Shown here: one piece after another, positions 23,426 through 35,888 of the stretch
Layout of the letters: every line of letters begins with the position of its first letter
Numbering within the stretch: position 1 is the stretch's first letter
Assembly: GCA_033026295.1 (NCBI GenBank)
Contig: CM065171.1
Location: forward strand, 3,737,957-3,801,956
Source of the DNA: Channa striata
Taxonomy: Eukaryota; Chordata; Actinopteri; Anabantiformes; Channidae
DNA length: 64,000 nt
Direction of reading: 5' to 3'
The notes under the pieces: generated by a model
The model's database searches: none
Seen by the model: only the letters and a program-made list of their open reading frames with translations
What the model was told of the DNA's origin: nothing
Translations under genes and position numbers: made by a program

Positions 23426-25444
23426 GCGGTAACATCACGCACTTCAAAGAACTCAGAAAATATCAATCAAAGCCTTTCATGGAATGCAATTTTGTACAAT
23501 GTGATATAAGTCCCAAACTATAATTACTGAATCATGAATAAGGTTTTTTAACTTCTTTTTTACAGTGTATCTATTCACAGTAGCAGGAATTACATGTGTA
23601 TAGAACATTTTCTGGTCATAGGCTTTGTGTTCTGTGAGAATAGGAACTAGTTTGTCCAAAAGTGTTGAAGCATGAGCATGTATTTGACTTTTTACTCTAC
23701 AAGGATGCATCATCATCATCATCATCCACTTTTTATGTTCTCACAGAACTCTGTGGATTATTGTCTGTTTCTTGACTTTCTCCACCACATATCACCAAAT
23801 TAGCAAACCTATGAATGATAAGAATCCTACTCACCTACTGGTAGGAAGCAGGTCACCCAGTGAACCGTAAGAACTGAGCCCTGCGTTTCTGAACAGGAGC
23901 TGCTCTGCCTCTAACACATCATTGTTACTATTCATCCAAACCCCCCCACACAGACACCCCACCGCTGAGAAAAAAGTTCTTATAAAATGACATCAAATGA
24001 TAAATACTATTATTATCAAGTGATATCTGTGTCGGGATTGGGTAGCACTGTTGCTTGCTTAAAATCCTTTACTATCCAGGCTAAACAACAGGCCAGTGTC
24101 CTCATCAATTAGGCGACACGTTCGCCAGCGGAGCCCCAAACACATTCCCTGTGTTCATTTAACTTCCAAAGTTACAATCAAAAGTTTGTCTGTTTTGGCT
24201 GTTGAATACATCTGAATATTGGATTTCTGCAAAGTGGACATTTATCTTCCTCTGAGAGTTCCTGTCTGGATGTGGAGAGTGAGGAGCCTGAGAAAGACAA
24301 CTGTGTGTATTGAGGGGGGGGGGACACGCAGGCAAACACACACAGCTGTCCTCCGTTCGGAGCTCTCCTGCCGCTCCGTCTGTGTTCGCCCCACCTCCTC
24401 TCGCCAGGATCTGTGGAAGCGGTGGATACACAAGCCATCCATACGTTGTTATAGTCAATAAGCTGGTTGTTATGGTGATCATATCTTTTTTTTTGCTTCT
24501 TTCTGGTGGCAGGTCAAGACTAATGTAGCTTGTCACTGCATGTGATGATAAAGTGTCTTATTACCCAACAAGCAGGAATTTTAAGATTACTATGAATATC
24601 TTAAGGAATCAATCTGACTCTGCCTCTGACCTATTTGGGTGGACGTTCGTTTGAGTGCGTGGCGTGATATCCGTGCTTGTGCCCCGCCTGTGCCTACGTA
24701 CCGTATTGGCGTGCGCGGCTTTTGAGCTCGTGCATGTTTGTGACCAGGAGGCCGTGTGCTTGTGTTGTTGCTCTGCTGAATGAAACAAATTAAATTAGTG
24801 TAGTTTAGGGAACTTTTCTTCCTCTTTGTCCTAAACTCTCCAAGCTGGAGGGTAAAAAGGCAATTAGAAGCAGTGAAAAACAACAGCGGCGCCTCTTGCC
24901 GACATTCATCTCAGTCGTGCTGCCACAAAAGCCAACTGGTGGGGCCGTCCACCCCTGTTAGTTGTGAGGTGTTAAGGACAGATTTATTGATGTAAATATT
25001 TTGACTCCTTGACTTTGGAGATAACTCCAATTTTACGAGGTAATATTTCTGCGCATTCTCTTTTTTTTTTTCTTTTTACATAGGTGAATATTGCACTTAA
25101 AAGTCCACCATTTAATTATTTGCACCAGCCCAATAAACATGACTTTATAGTGTCCATAAATCAACCAAACAAAAACACACTTCACACTGTTAATCTCACA
25201 TATTCCACCATAAAGCACCATCTATAAAAAAAGATGCATTTTACACCAAATACGCGTCGCTGAATACCTTAAGTAAATGTAATAAACGTGGGGTATAAAT
25301 CTCGCATGCTGCATGTTGTTAATTTGATACATTAGGCAATAATTTGTTATAAATAATTGTTTATTGGCCGGACCATCCTGTACTGAGGCCTAATGATATG
25401 TACTTAGCAAGTTTTAAAGCATGCCCCAATCAGTGCACAACTCC

Positions 25445-25445
<1 letters not shown>

Positions 25446-25481
<36 letters not shown>
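25446..25481. repeat. (CAG)12 trinucleotide repeat, non-coding
   Basis: Twelve perfect CAG units are followed by GACCG. The flanks have stops in all frames close by, so the repeat is not part of a visible coding exon. It lies between two AT-rich, non-repetitive enhancer-like segments. Confidence 0.93.
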
Positions 25482-25483
<2 letters not shown>

Positions 25484-25759
25484 CCGTTTGTTAAAGGAAA
25501 AGATAAAATTATTACATTTAGCTCTTTGTGTAGTTCAAGCAACTAATCATTAGAAGAGGAAAATTAAAAGAGTTTTCAAATTGCTCCATTTTAAAAGTGG
25601 TTTTCATTCTAGTGCTGTGTGAAACTTCAGGCCTACGTTTTCAATGTCCCGCCTCAAACTTTCACCTTTTGCCATGAAATCATATTTCACCAAATGAACT
25701 GTTAACGTTGCACCGTGCGCAGGCTCCTGTCCTGCTAAAAATCAACGGGCAAACAAATG

Positions 25760-25960
25760 GAATCTGCCAAGCATGATGGTTGCAAATGTGAACAAGGAGC
25801 TCACCTATGGCCCACTCTCTGCTATCTATTCACTTATTTATTAATTCACTTCATTTTATTCACCCACTCTCTTGATCAATAAGTAATTAATTTCCCAGGC
25901 TCAGCGTAAACAGGCGCTATAATGTGCTAATGTTGCTCCTGCTTCTGACTTTTCTTTCTT
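25760..25960. promoter_or_regulatory. Candidate conserved non-coding element
   Basis: Dense homeodomain-like motifs (TTATTAATTCAC, AGTAATTAATTTCC), a forkhead-like GTAAACAG and TAATGTGCTAATG occur within 200 bases of unique sequence without coding potential. Such motif density is typical of developmental enhancers in vertebrate gene deserts. Not testable without alignment. Confidence 0.3.
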
Positions 25961-26952
25961 TTTCCTTTTTTTTTTGAAAACTTCAAATTTAAATTAGAAG
26001 CGTGAGAGAAAAGATGATAAATAGATGGCCCTCACTTCGATTTCTCTTAGAAGAGAATCAACGTTCCTTTGCTTCCCGTCTTCCTTAGTGATAGTGAATC
26101 TCCTCATTGTGTTGCATTTGTTTTGTTGGGAGGGATCCAAAAAAAGAGGAATGGCAGAGCAACTTTGAATTGAAATACTGTACACTTAAGTTACTGGGAG
26201 GTAAAAGTAACTTTTTAGCTCGCAACCAGCAACCTTAGAGCCCAAGAAATTAACACTTCTCAGAATACACAGAAACATAAAGAAAAAACAGACAGACACC
26301 TTACTTTTTTATTATTCCTTTACCTGCTGGATATTGGCTGACAAGAAACATGTTCTTTCAACCAGAGGGTGTAAAATACCCCAATCACAAACAAAAATTG
26401 CTTTTCATTCTTTATTCTTATTCTGGTAATGAGTCTATCTTGAGTTTATCTTGAAGCCCCATGTTATGAACCATTTTATTTATTTTTTAGTCAGACTGGT
26501 TGGATAAGGTCCAACATATAGAATAACATTTTAAATTTTAAACTTTATTTTCTTCTGCACTTCAATATTGTTTATGTGTGGAGGTTTTATATTATAAAAG
26601 AAAAAACTACAGTAAGTTGACTATCTGTAGCTCAGTGGCTAATTGAGCTGGATCTCCGATAAATAAAACACGCATGAATAAAACACTTAATCACGGACTA
26701 TGTGAGTTAAAGTCAAATACAATAAAGTTCAATTGTAAAACTATCTGAGATGAAACAACAAGAGTTTTTTTTGCTGTAATATGATTCACACCTGCCAATT
26801 TATGCAGAAACATTTTTGAACAGTAAACAATGAATAATTTTGAAGGAAGTGAAAATTTAAATAGATATATTCTCTTCAAAGTTTAAATGTAGGACTAAAA
26901 TCTCTGCTTTGTTCCAGTCACATGTGAAAGCATCAATATGTGTGTGTTTGCC

Positions 26953-26973
26953 TGTGTGTGTGTGTGTGTGTGT
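26953..26973. repeat. (TG)n microsatellite
   Basis: Short perfect TG run. Confidence 0.88.
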
Positions 26974-27669
26974 ACACGGCTGCCATTTGAGAGCAGCCTT
27001 TGTGGGCGTGACAACGTGACCACTTAACCCACACTCCATTTAGCTGTTTAACCATGTGGCTTTAAAATGAGCATGAATGCAAAGCAAATTAAACTAGAAA
27101 AACTGCTACTCCGGCTTACGTGAGTCAAATTAGTTTATGATCTACAACACAGTGAATGCCAGGCGAAAAACAGTCTAGTAAAAAAATAATAAAGTGACTT
27201 TCGTTCACACAGACGTGAACACCCTTTACATTCAGCTAAAAAACCAAAAGGGAGGAAATGACAATGATGACATCATCATGGCTCTTTTCTTATTGATCAA
27301 GTTGGTAATATTTCAACTAACCTGCTGTTATAACCCAGTCTTGGTTTGTCTTATTATATTAGGTACATAACTAAAAGCTTAGACACGTTCCTAGGTTGAG
27401 TTGAAGCCCAAATTATTTTTTTACTATTAAATAATGTTCTGTAGGACAGACATAAATTAGAACGGTGTCTGGTAATGAAGCAGCATGGATGCCCAGTGGA
27501 GCCTTGTGGCCTTTTAGTTACACTATACGCAGCTTTGCATCCACAGAAAAGTTGTTCACAATGAACAACACAGAGAGTTTGCAGCACTTAGAAAACATCT
27601 CAGAATTCACATAGTAACACCACCATTCATCTGCAAACACACTGGCACAGGCCGGCCTCCTCCACTTCC

Positions 27670-27780
27670 TCTGTAATAACATGATTCATATATTTGATAT
27701 GGCCCAGATAGATCATGAAGACACATTATTTGCCTTTGCTCAAGTGAAAGCATTATTATGGCACGCCGCTGTTGTTGTTA
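27670..27780. promoter_or_regulatory. Candidate conserved non-coding element
   Basis: Non-repetitive AT-rich sequence with TAACATGATTCATATATTTG, a GATA-type AGATAGATC and GCATTATTATGGC (HOX-like). It is non-coding on both strands. Judged by composition only. Confidence 0.28.
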
Positions 27781-28998
27781 GTGTAGTGGTCACACTATTT
27801 TTCTTTTGCAGGTGAACCGTAGCTGTAAGATTGGCCGGGGCACCAGAAAGAGCAATCACACCAGAGAGGACGGGAAATCGGATCAGTGAGCACAATAAAG
27901 CAGCAACCCCAAAAGAAAATGACCTAGGAAGTAAGCCACATGCCCGCCTCTCAGAGGGCGTGTGTGTGTGTTAGTGGAATATATTTTAGGGGAAGAAGGA
28001 CTACGATACATATAACTACAGGCTGTCGTTTTGTTTGCTCACTCCTGTGGCAAAATGGAGGACATACATCGTCTCTTATTGCCTAAATAAAAAAAAGAGA
28101 GAGAAAAAAAAAGGGGGTGGAGGCACTATGCAATTCCAGTTGCCCTTGGGTGTGGCGTGGCGCTGGTCACTCGGGGAGTGTGTTACACAAGCCACATGGT
28201 TCAGATGGATCACATCAATTTGCCACAAAAAAAAAAAACTACATATCCCACCTCTGGTTCTCATTCTCTCTCCCTGCTTTCTCCACCTTCTCTAAAGCTT
28301 CGGTCCATCATCACATAATGCAAGAGAAGAACGAGACCCAAAGCCTGACCTCTCTCCTGATTCCCCGTCAGCTACTTTCTTCGACGGCTCTCCACTCGCT
28401 TGTCACACATTTTCCCTAACGTGTCCTTTCCTCACCCTTTGTTTCTTCGCAACTGAATTCAATTCCCCGTCTCCACATCTCACTGAATTTTTATGTCACC
28501 GTATTTGCTTCGGCTGAGTGCTCAAATGTGTCTAACTGGAGTGTTAAGCAAAGATGCTCATGTTATAATCAAAGCTAATATTATAAACAGATTAATAAAA
28601 CCAAAAAAAATCAATATTATCAGTGGTATTGGGGATATAATGAAATCTGGCCTAATTCTAATTTTCTCATTGGGATTTTAGTCTCTCCCCGCTGTCCATT
28701 CACCTGTAGGTCGCTACTGCCACCCTGTGGATATCTGTGGAATCGCATGTGCAGGAAATCTAATGCTATGTGGAGGAACAGTACAAATTAATTTGAACTT
28801 TAAAAATGCAAAAGGAAAAAGCAGATTTGCTTTGTGATGGCTTATGAAAAGTAAAGAGGCAGTTATGGTCCCTCATGAAAATATGAAGTATACTGAGAAA
28901 GTACGATTCCAGTACTGCTTCAGTACCTCTTGGGACTTAATTGATTCACTTTTTAGGAAAATTAAAAAGAAAGATTTGGGTTGCTACTGTTTATTTCG

Positions 28999-29200
28999 GT
29001 GACTTAGTGGCTCAGGAATGAGACGGGGTGTCCAACAATGCTGGAGTTGGTGGCTTAATACCCAGGTCCTCCTGTCCATATGTCCATATGAGGCATCACT
29101 GGACAGGTGTTTGGCTGGGGCAGGTGAGCTGCCGTCACTGGTGTGTGTGGAGGTGTGAATGTGAACTGTAATTGCAGTGTGAGCTATGCCAAAAAGTAAA
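28999..29200 (+). mobile_element. Diverged SINE-like element
   Basis: The layout resembles the SINE at 23,236. A head has TGACTTAGTGGCTCAGG (A-box-like), a region has GGTGGCTTAATACCCAGG (decayed B-box), and a body has GTCACTGGTGTGTGTGG followed by GTGAATGTGAACTG. The tRNA-like head is badly eroded. This is probably an old copy of a related family. Confidence 0.45.
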
Positions 29201-31700
29201 CATAGTTATTAGTTTTTTGTAATTGACTTTTATCCATATTTGCAGTTACAGTGCACTTTTAAGTCGTCTAATTTCATTTGTCATGTGGTATGACATTTCC
29301 ACAAACCACCCAACCTCACAGACAAAGAAATAAAAATGTGGTGACAGTTGTGGGGTTGTTCCTCGTGGAGGGCACTGTCCATCAAACCCATATTAATTAC
29401 ATTAACGTACAGTGTTCGATTGAACTTTCCCCGTGAGATGCATCTTCACGTACTGGGACAACTTGGACTTAGCGTCTTACCCAAGGACCCTTCAGGACAC
29501 AAAGAGGACAGTGAACCACTGGCCCTGGGATCAGTGGATGCACTGAGCTTCCTCCTGAGCCAAGGTGTGTGCCACTAGTTTCACACATCCAGATCAGTTT
29601 TTTGGTTGAGAATTACGCATCCATAAACAGCAATCTGGAGTTTGCAAAATTTGATAGGGATGTTTGAATGCAAAATATGCAATGAGCTGCACAAGGGGAA
29701 ACTTTTTGGAGCTACAGTACAAGGATATCTCTCACTTTTTGAGGTCCACTCACTGACTCATTTTTGATCCACCACCACCTTTCTTTCATCACATGTATAT
29801 CTCCTCCCAGCTGTAAGTCTATTGCAAAGCCCAGAAGCAAACACAGGTAAAGTGAACCTTCACATTCGACATAAATTGCCCTGTACACTTTTGTACATTT
29901 CCCTATTTCAGTCTGTGTCCTTCTTTCTTCTTCATTCACATTCAATCAATCCCCCACTCAGCCCTGAGGTCGGGGGGGGAAAAATAACAAACCCTGAAAT
30001 AATAGCTTAAACTGAAGTATTACTTTAATACTTCAATAGAAATAACCTGGTTTCAACATTTTGAAAGGAGCAGGCTCAGTTGCCCGAGGCTACGCTGTAA
30101 TGTGTGAGTGAAAGTATATGGGCTGTCACTTCGGATTAGAGAACGGGCTCAATGTGCCTTTGACTGAGAGGCAACGGGGGTAATAGGAGGTGGAAGGAAT
30201 TACAGTTCATAAAAATCACATATGAATGGAGATAGCCAACAATGAAAGATGTCATTTCCAGCACAGGCTTGTTTTACGCCAACTGGGTCTAAAATTACAT
30301 TGTGTGTGTGTGTGTGTGAGTTATTGTGTCTAAATTAATGTAGTCTATAGAAGTTCTGTGCAGTTTTTGAACATTAAAGGATCTGACAGCAGATGAAAAG
30401 CAAAAAAACAAAACCTTAACTGCAAATAAATTTTAAAAATTTATGAATTAAATTAATTTAGTAGCAGTTATGCAAATGTGTATATGTGTATTGTATTTTT
30501 TCGATTCGTGGTTAAATAGTGAAAAACCACATAAATGTTCTATGTTTTGCTCACTTGCTTGTTTGAATTGACTGGTAAATATCTCTGGTTTCACTGTTTT
30601 TGATTTAAATAAATTATGCAGGCTGCTTTTCCGTTTGAATGTCCGATAAATCCTGATTCCCCTTTGCATTATAATGGGGAACAGATGATAGAAAGCAAAT
30701 GTAGTATAACATTTTAAAAAAATAGTATATCACTTGGACTAATTATTGTTTTTAATTGGAATCTATGTTGCAGGTTTTACCCATTTATTTGATTGAATCC
30801 AGGTAAAACAGCAAAAATGTTTAGTCTGCAGCCGAATAAGTTAATGACAAATGGAGGCATCTTTTATGACAAGCTGTAAGACACATGCATTGCTTATAGT
30901 ACAACTACGGTCATATTCCATTTGTGAAATTATGTCTTGATATTCTCCGTGTTGGTTTGTGTCCACTCAAACTACAAACGGATGGGATTATTTCATCAAG
31001 GGCAATTTAGGTCCCAGGGTCCAGCTTTAGCGTAATTAGACTTTTTAATGTTTTGAAATAGAATTGTTAAAACTAGACGTCAGCTAGTCTACTGCTATTC
31101 AGAGAAGCTGTTGCCTGCTACTTTGGAAGATACCCTGCCTCTGCATTATGCCCAGCAGGACTCAGGACAGCAGGTGTCTAACTGATGTCCACTGGCTTTG
31201 AATACAAGACCTAAGCAGTTTCCCCTGAACTGTGAAGTATTTTGATTTGTTGGTTTATGTGTGATCCCTGAACAAGTGGGGACATAACTTCATTTAACTT
31301 ATTTGCGTTCTGTGCTTTGCTGCCATGTAAATTGTTTAATTATATTTTGTTATATTTTAGATAAAATGTGCAATGTCAATTTAATTCCACAAATTAGCTG
31401 GAACTACCCTCTAAGCAGGTTTAGTGAATCGTATTTGGTTACCTAACTAAGTCAGCTACATTAGTTCAAATTTAGGTACAGCATCATTTCAACTAGTGAA
31501 TTTGTGGTGATTATCTAAAATCAATCTGGAAACAGTCTTATGTATTAGATTTTTAAAGCTGTGCAATACTCAATTTGAATGTGTGTGTGTTTTTTTTTTT
31601 TTTTTTTTTTTACATGGATGAGCAAAAGCATAAAATAAACACTAGAAGGCAGTGCTCAGTCCATTATAACAGCAGTGGCTTGAAGGGAGCATTGACTTTG

Positions 31701-31772
<72 letters not shown>

Positions 31773-32265
31773 CTGTTGTAGAAGAAATGGGCCTGGAGTA
31801 TGTCACATTCACATCTGACCATTCCGCAGCACTCACACAGACCCAAGTTTAGCTTGGCTCAGTCTAACAGGCCTCAAGTTCACCCTCAACATAGTTAATA
31901 TTTCATAGTGATCTGACACAAATTGCTTGTGGTTAATTTTCTGTCCCATTCATTTATTGTCATTTGTAAGACTGTTCTTCTAGTAAATATTTCATTTTTT
32001 TATTCTCCTGGAACAACCATCATCTGACCTTAATTGAAACAATAACCTTTTTTTTAAATAACCTAATAAACCATATTATTCACATTCTCTCTACATCACT
32101 TTCTGAATTTAGTGGCTGTAATTTGAAAAAAGTATGTGGTGGTAGAAATAGACAAACCCACTTAAGCAAAAGTACTCCATGGAATACTTTCTTCAAACTG
32201 AACTACAAAGCACATGCTAAAAACTAAATTAATTTAGAACACTACAGGTACTCCTTAAAGAATTC
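29201..32265. other. Intergenic DNA, no gene seen
   Basis: AT-rich, non-coding sequence with a short GT run at about 30,301-30,319, a T run at about 31,591-31,611 and the longest TG repeat of the window at 31,702-31,771. No recognisable frame. Confidence 0.5.
31702..31771. repeat. (TG)35 microsatellite
   Basis: About 70 bases of uninterrupted TG repeat, the longest dinucleotide run in the window. It is probably polymorphic in length. Confidence 0.95.
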
Positions 32266-32269
32266 AGTG

Positions 32270-32688
32270 TACACCAATCAGCTACGACCAGCAGCTGATT
32301 GTGATGCTGTGGTGGACAGTGGTCAGCACAGGCCCTGACTCGTCTGTGGCCGTGCACAATAAGCTGTGATGAACCATGTACCATAACAACTGCCCGTCAT
32401 GGCCAGTTTCAAAGAGAAAAAAAGCAAGTGTCTGCACACAATGGGTGAAGAAACCCTGCACGGCCCTTATCAGACAAATTTGTGTGCACATTTGTCAGTG
32501 TGCAGCAAATCCCTTTCGTTTCTCTTTGATCATATTTCATGTCCTTCTTCTGTAGTCAAACTGTGTACACAATTTTACATTTTCGGCATTACATTTTTCC
32601 CATGGTGACCCCTCAGAACCACCACCATTACATCAACAAACGTCACCACATGTGGCATGGTGTTTTTTAATCTGGACTGATTAGTGTA
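32270..32688. mobile_element. Possible short inverted-repeat element
   Basis: TACACCAATCAG at 32,270-32,281 is an 11-of-12 inverted match to CTGATTAGTGTA at 32,677-32,688. The GTGTACACCAATCAG start resembles ends of fish DNA transposons I have seen. The interior has no transposase. This may be a small non-autonomous element, but one short repeat pair is weak evidence. Confidence 0.3.
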
Positions 32689-33059
32689 TTTTATGCAAAC
32701 TAATACTGCTGACAATATTAATGTGCATGTGAATCCAAATTTGTCTGGAAACCTTTCACGGCGAAAAATTTGGCTAAGAAGAATTTCCAGTAACAAATGA
32801 ATAATGACAGCAACATATGCTATTTTGCTATTCTTTATTCATTGACTGCATTGTCTATTTACAATCTATTTCTCCAAAATAACTAGTAACTAAAACTGGT
32901 GAATAAACAGAGTTAAAGGCAAAAACATGTCCTCTTAGTTTTAGTACAGTGTACAAAACATAAGTACCATGAATTGGAAATGTCCAGTAAAGTACAAGTA
33001 TTTTAAAACTGTACACACCGTAAGCAAAATATCTCGTTACATTTCCTTTTCAATAAGTT

Positions 33060-33600
33060 ACTTGCGTCCCTAAATGCACCGATGGCCCGAAAACAACGTG
33101 TATTGTGGTGTTTTACCGGCTGCATGTGAAGGCAACACGAGGCAACGTGTCAAGCGAAAGTACGTATCGGTCACCTGACCAAAACTCTGGGTCACGTGAC
33201 TCGTTTTCCATCCTCGCCATTTTGCAATGTGTGAGAGAGACATGGGCCACTTCTTTATGGCTAACGAATAAAACAAAGACGTTTTATGTGTATGAGGACA
33301 AAGTGCGTCGAGCCTTCGCGTGTCAGTGAGTATGTTTCCATTAAAATGCAGCCGCGTTCGTCTCAGTCACTCATTAACCGGAGCCGTCAATAAAATGTCC
33401 CCGCACATTGACGTGAGAAAGTGCTAACACTGTGCGAGACTCGCGTGTCTCTCAGTGTGTGGATGCGCGCGCGTGTGTGTGGTCGCCCGCGCGCGCGCGT
33501 TTGTGTGTAGAGCAGGCAACAAGCTGTGAAGCGAACAGTGTGTGTGTGCGTCATGCCGTCTTCTACTCAAATGTCGTTTTCATTTTCCTAAAGGTGAAAG
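33060..33600 (+). promoter_or_regulatory. znf507: Probable znf507 promoter and 5' UTR exon region
   Basis: CpG content rises sharply here after 30 kb of CpG-poor DNA, as expected for a vertebrate CpG-island promoter. Two splice donors could end an untranslated first exon: TCA|GTGAGT at 33,326 and CTAAAG|GTGAAAG at 33,593. Either could join the acceptor at 35,888, just before the start codon. A block of alternating CG and GT dinucleotides lies at 33,463-33,510. The transcription start cannot be fixed from sequence alone. Confidence 0.5.
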
Positions 33601-35888
33601 TATCTTGAAGTGTCGCGGCAGCTCCAGCATTTGTGCTAATATCAGTTAGCATATTAGGTAAAGTTTGTGCACGATGCTTCAGTGTGGCTCCGGGTGGTTG
33701 CGTCCAACTTCATTCCACGAAGTAATGGAAATGGTGGAATATTTTTAGATCCTGACATAACAGGTGCCCGTCTGAGACTGGTTGAAGCACATGATGGTGT
33801 CTTCTCAGAGGCTGCACTCACTACCCTCACATCTAACCCGGTGAAAATGTGCTCAGTCTGTGACAGAAGGCCGAGCTTGTAGCCTGTGTTGTTTATGTGG
33901 CAAATGTTTCATGGCTTTGGTTAAACATGAAATAAATCCATTATAGTATATAGATATCCCTGGATCCGGTGGTCAGCTTCCACGCAGGGAATCAAGATTT
34001 CAACAGGACAATGGCCACTAATTGTTTGCATGTGGTAAACCATCTCCAAACATGTGTCCTTGTGTTGTGTGAAATAATGCAGAAGCAGAAGTAGACTAAA
34101 GAGGAAGGTGAATTGTGGTCAGAAAGTGAGTAAGAGGAAAGGAATTCAACCGCATATGCTCTGACCATTTCCCTAAAGCACTATTTGTACACAGATGCAC
34201 ATGGTGCACGTGTTGCCATGCCTGTTTGTTGACTTGCAGTCATGCTACCCATATAAAAATTCTCCAGTAAACAAAACTCAGATGTTGTGCATTTTCCCTT
34301 TACACTTCATTCACAGATAGGCTGACCAAAACAGACTGTTCTTACAATACTCTCCAGTATGACTAAATAATAAACAGAATACAATTTTCACCTTTTGGAC
34401 AGTTTCAAGTTGAAAACGTAGAAATTATAACTTTGTAAAAGTAGAACTGGCAGAGCTGCTGTATTTGATTGAATTAGATTACACAGGTAATAACAGGTGA
34501 TCAAGTCACCAGTGAGTCTGCTGTGTTATTTTTGTGACTCATTTATATTGAGGGTTTTGGAAATTGTAAGCGAGTCAACAGTAAGTATTTACTTTACCTA
34601 CCATCCTCAAATAACTAAATCCCAGCCCCTGCTTTGTGTGCTCCATAACTGAATTTTAAAGAAGACATCTATTGCTGTGAACATCTCAGATTAAATTTAT
34701 GACTCTCATGATGACTGGTTACCTTTAAACATTAACACATGTTAATATAATCCCGTGAACTCTTGTGTGCTCTCCAGGCTGCTACCGTAACGCAACTCAG
34801 GCATAACAAGTTAAACTAGGGTTAACTAGGTGGTTGACAACTGAGCATTTTGCTGCATTTTGTTAGATGTTTGAATAAAGTGCTTATGTTTTCACAGTTA
34901 CATGCAAAATCTTACTTACATTTATGATAAAGAGCATCGTTACTATTGACTCTGAATTGGGGTTACACATTTAAAAAATTTAGTTCACCCCACTGTTGCC
35001 CCAAAGAATAACAGGAATAGGAACAGTAAGAATGTATTACATATGAATCTCTTGATCAGCAGTGGAATAGTTGAGATAGAATGTGCAAAATGTCCAGGAT
35101 TATCAATACTGTCCCCCTTAATAATTTGTCGCTCGATCTTGGGTTTTTGTACTTATCCTTAGCTGTATTAAACCATGCGGTGTATTATAGATGCATGCAA
35201 GGTTTTTTGCATCAGCATGTGTTGCACAGGGTGTGACCTTCTCTGATAGAATGGGGAGCCTTGCTCAGAAAACTTTTATAAAAGAATAGCTCAGCTGCTG
35301 GAGACTTTTAACAGCACCTGTCCACTGCAGTGTAAATTATAAAGGATATCTCTTGTAAAAAGAAAAATTGAAAAATGTGAAATTTTCTAAAATGTAAAAC
35401 AAACCAGTCTTCAAGGCAAAAAAGACCAACTGTAGTTGAAATATTTGGTTGGTTGCTTGGTTGGTTGAACTTTAGTGTGTGACTAATATGTTTTTTGTGA
35501 CACACGGTTATGGCCAGCACCTGAACTTTGGTGCACTCACTTGATAGTTGGGCCTCTCCCATTGCAAATTGTGTAACAGCAGTTTTGCCATTTGTCAGTA
35601 AAAATTCCCAGTTTGTAAAAAGTACACTGTATTGAAATCTAAATGGATAATTGTTTTCACGGACCTATTGGCCTGAAACAATGGTGGCTGTGTAGGATTC
35701 ATGCATTAGCTTACTTATGGGTAGGTGGACCGTCAGTGTTAACATGCTGTCCTTAAAAAACATACCATGATAACTTGTATATGAGTGTTACCCTCATCTT
35801 GGTTAACAACATTCTGTCTTTAGTGTTCTGTAAAAATGTCCTGTTTTAAATCTAGTGTCTTAGTCTTCATTCTGTGCTTTCTAACCAG
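33601..35888 (+). other. znf507: Probable first intron of znf507
   Basis: Between the CpG-rich promoter region and the first coding exon. The acceptor is TTCTAACCAG ending at 35,888. It contains an AT-rich remnant at about 34,370-34,490 related to the MITE copies at 39,994 and 40,480. A 71-codon frame at 33,667-33,882 resembles no known protein. Confidence 0.45.
34370..34490. mobile_element. Partial MITE copy
   Basis: The motif GGCAGAGCTGCTGTATTTGA and the flanking TTCAAGTTGAAAA match the right half of the element at 40,480-40,827 (GGCAGAGCTGCTGTATTGGA; TTTCAACTTGAAAA). The terminal TACCTAATAAAG is degraded here. An old 5'-truncated copy. Confidence 0.5.

Larger units (their letters stand above)
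23430..28995. other. Intergenic DNA with small repeats, no gene seen
   Basis: No protein-like frame is present. Repeats are a short (ATC)6 run at 23,708-23,725, a (CAG)12 run at 25,446-25,481 and a TG run at about 26,953-26,973. Blocks at 25,760-25,960 and 27,670-27,780 look like regulatory elements and are listed separately. Confidence 0.5.

Noticed and set aside
33667..33882. 71-codon frame as an alternative first exon of znf507
   Set aside because: No homology to known proteins, and it ends in a stop before any plausible donor that keeps frame with the znf507 start.
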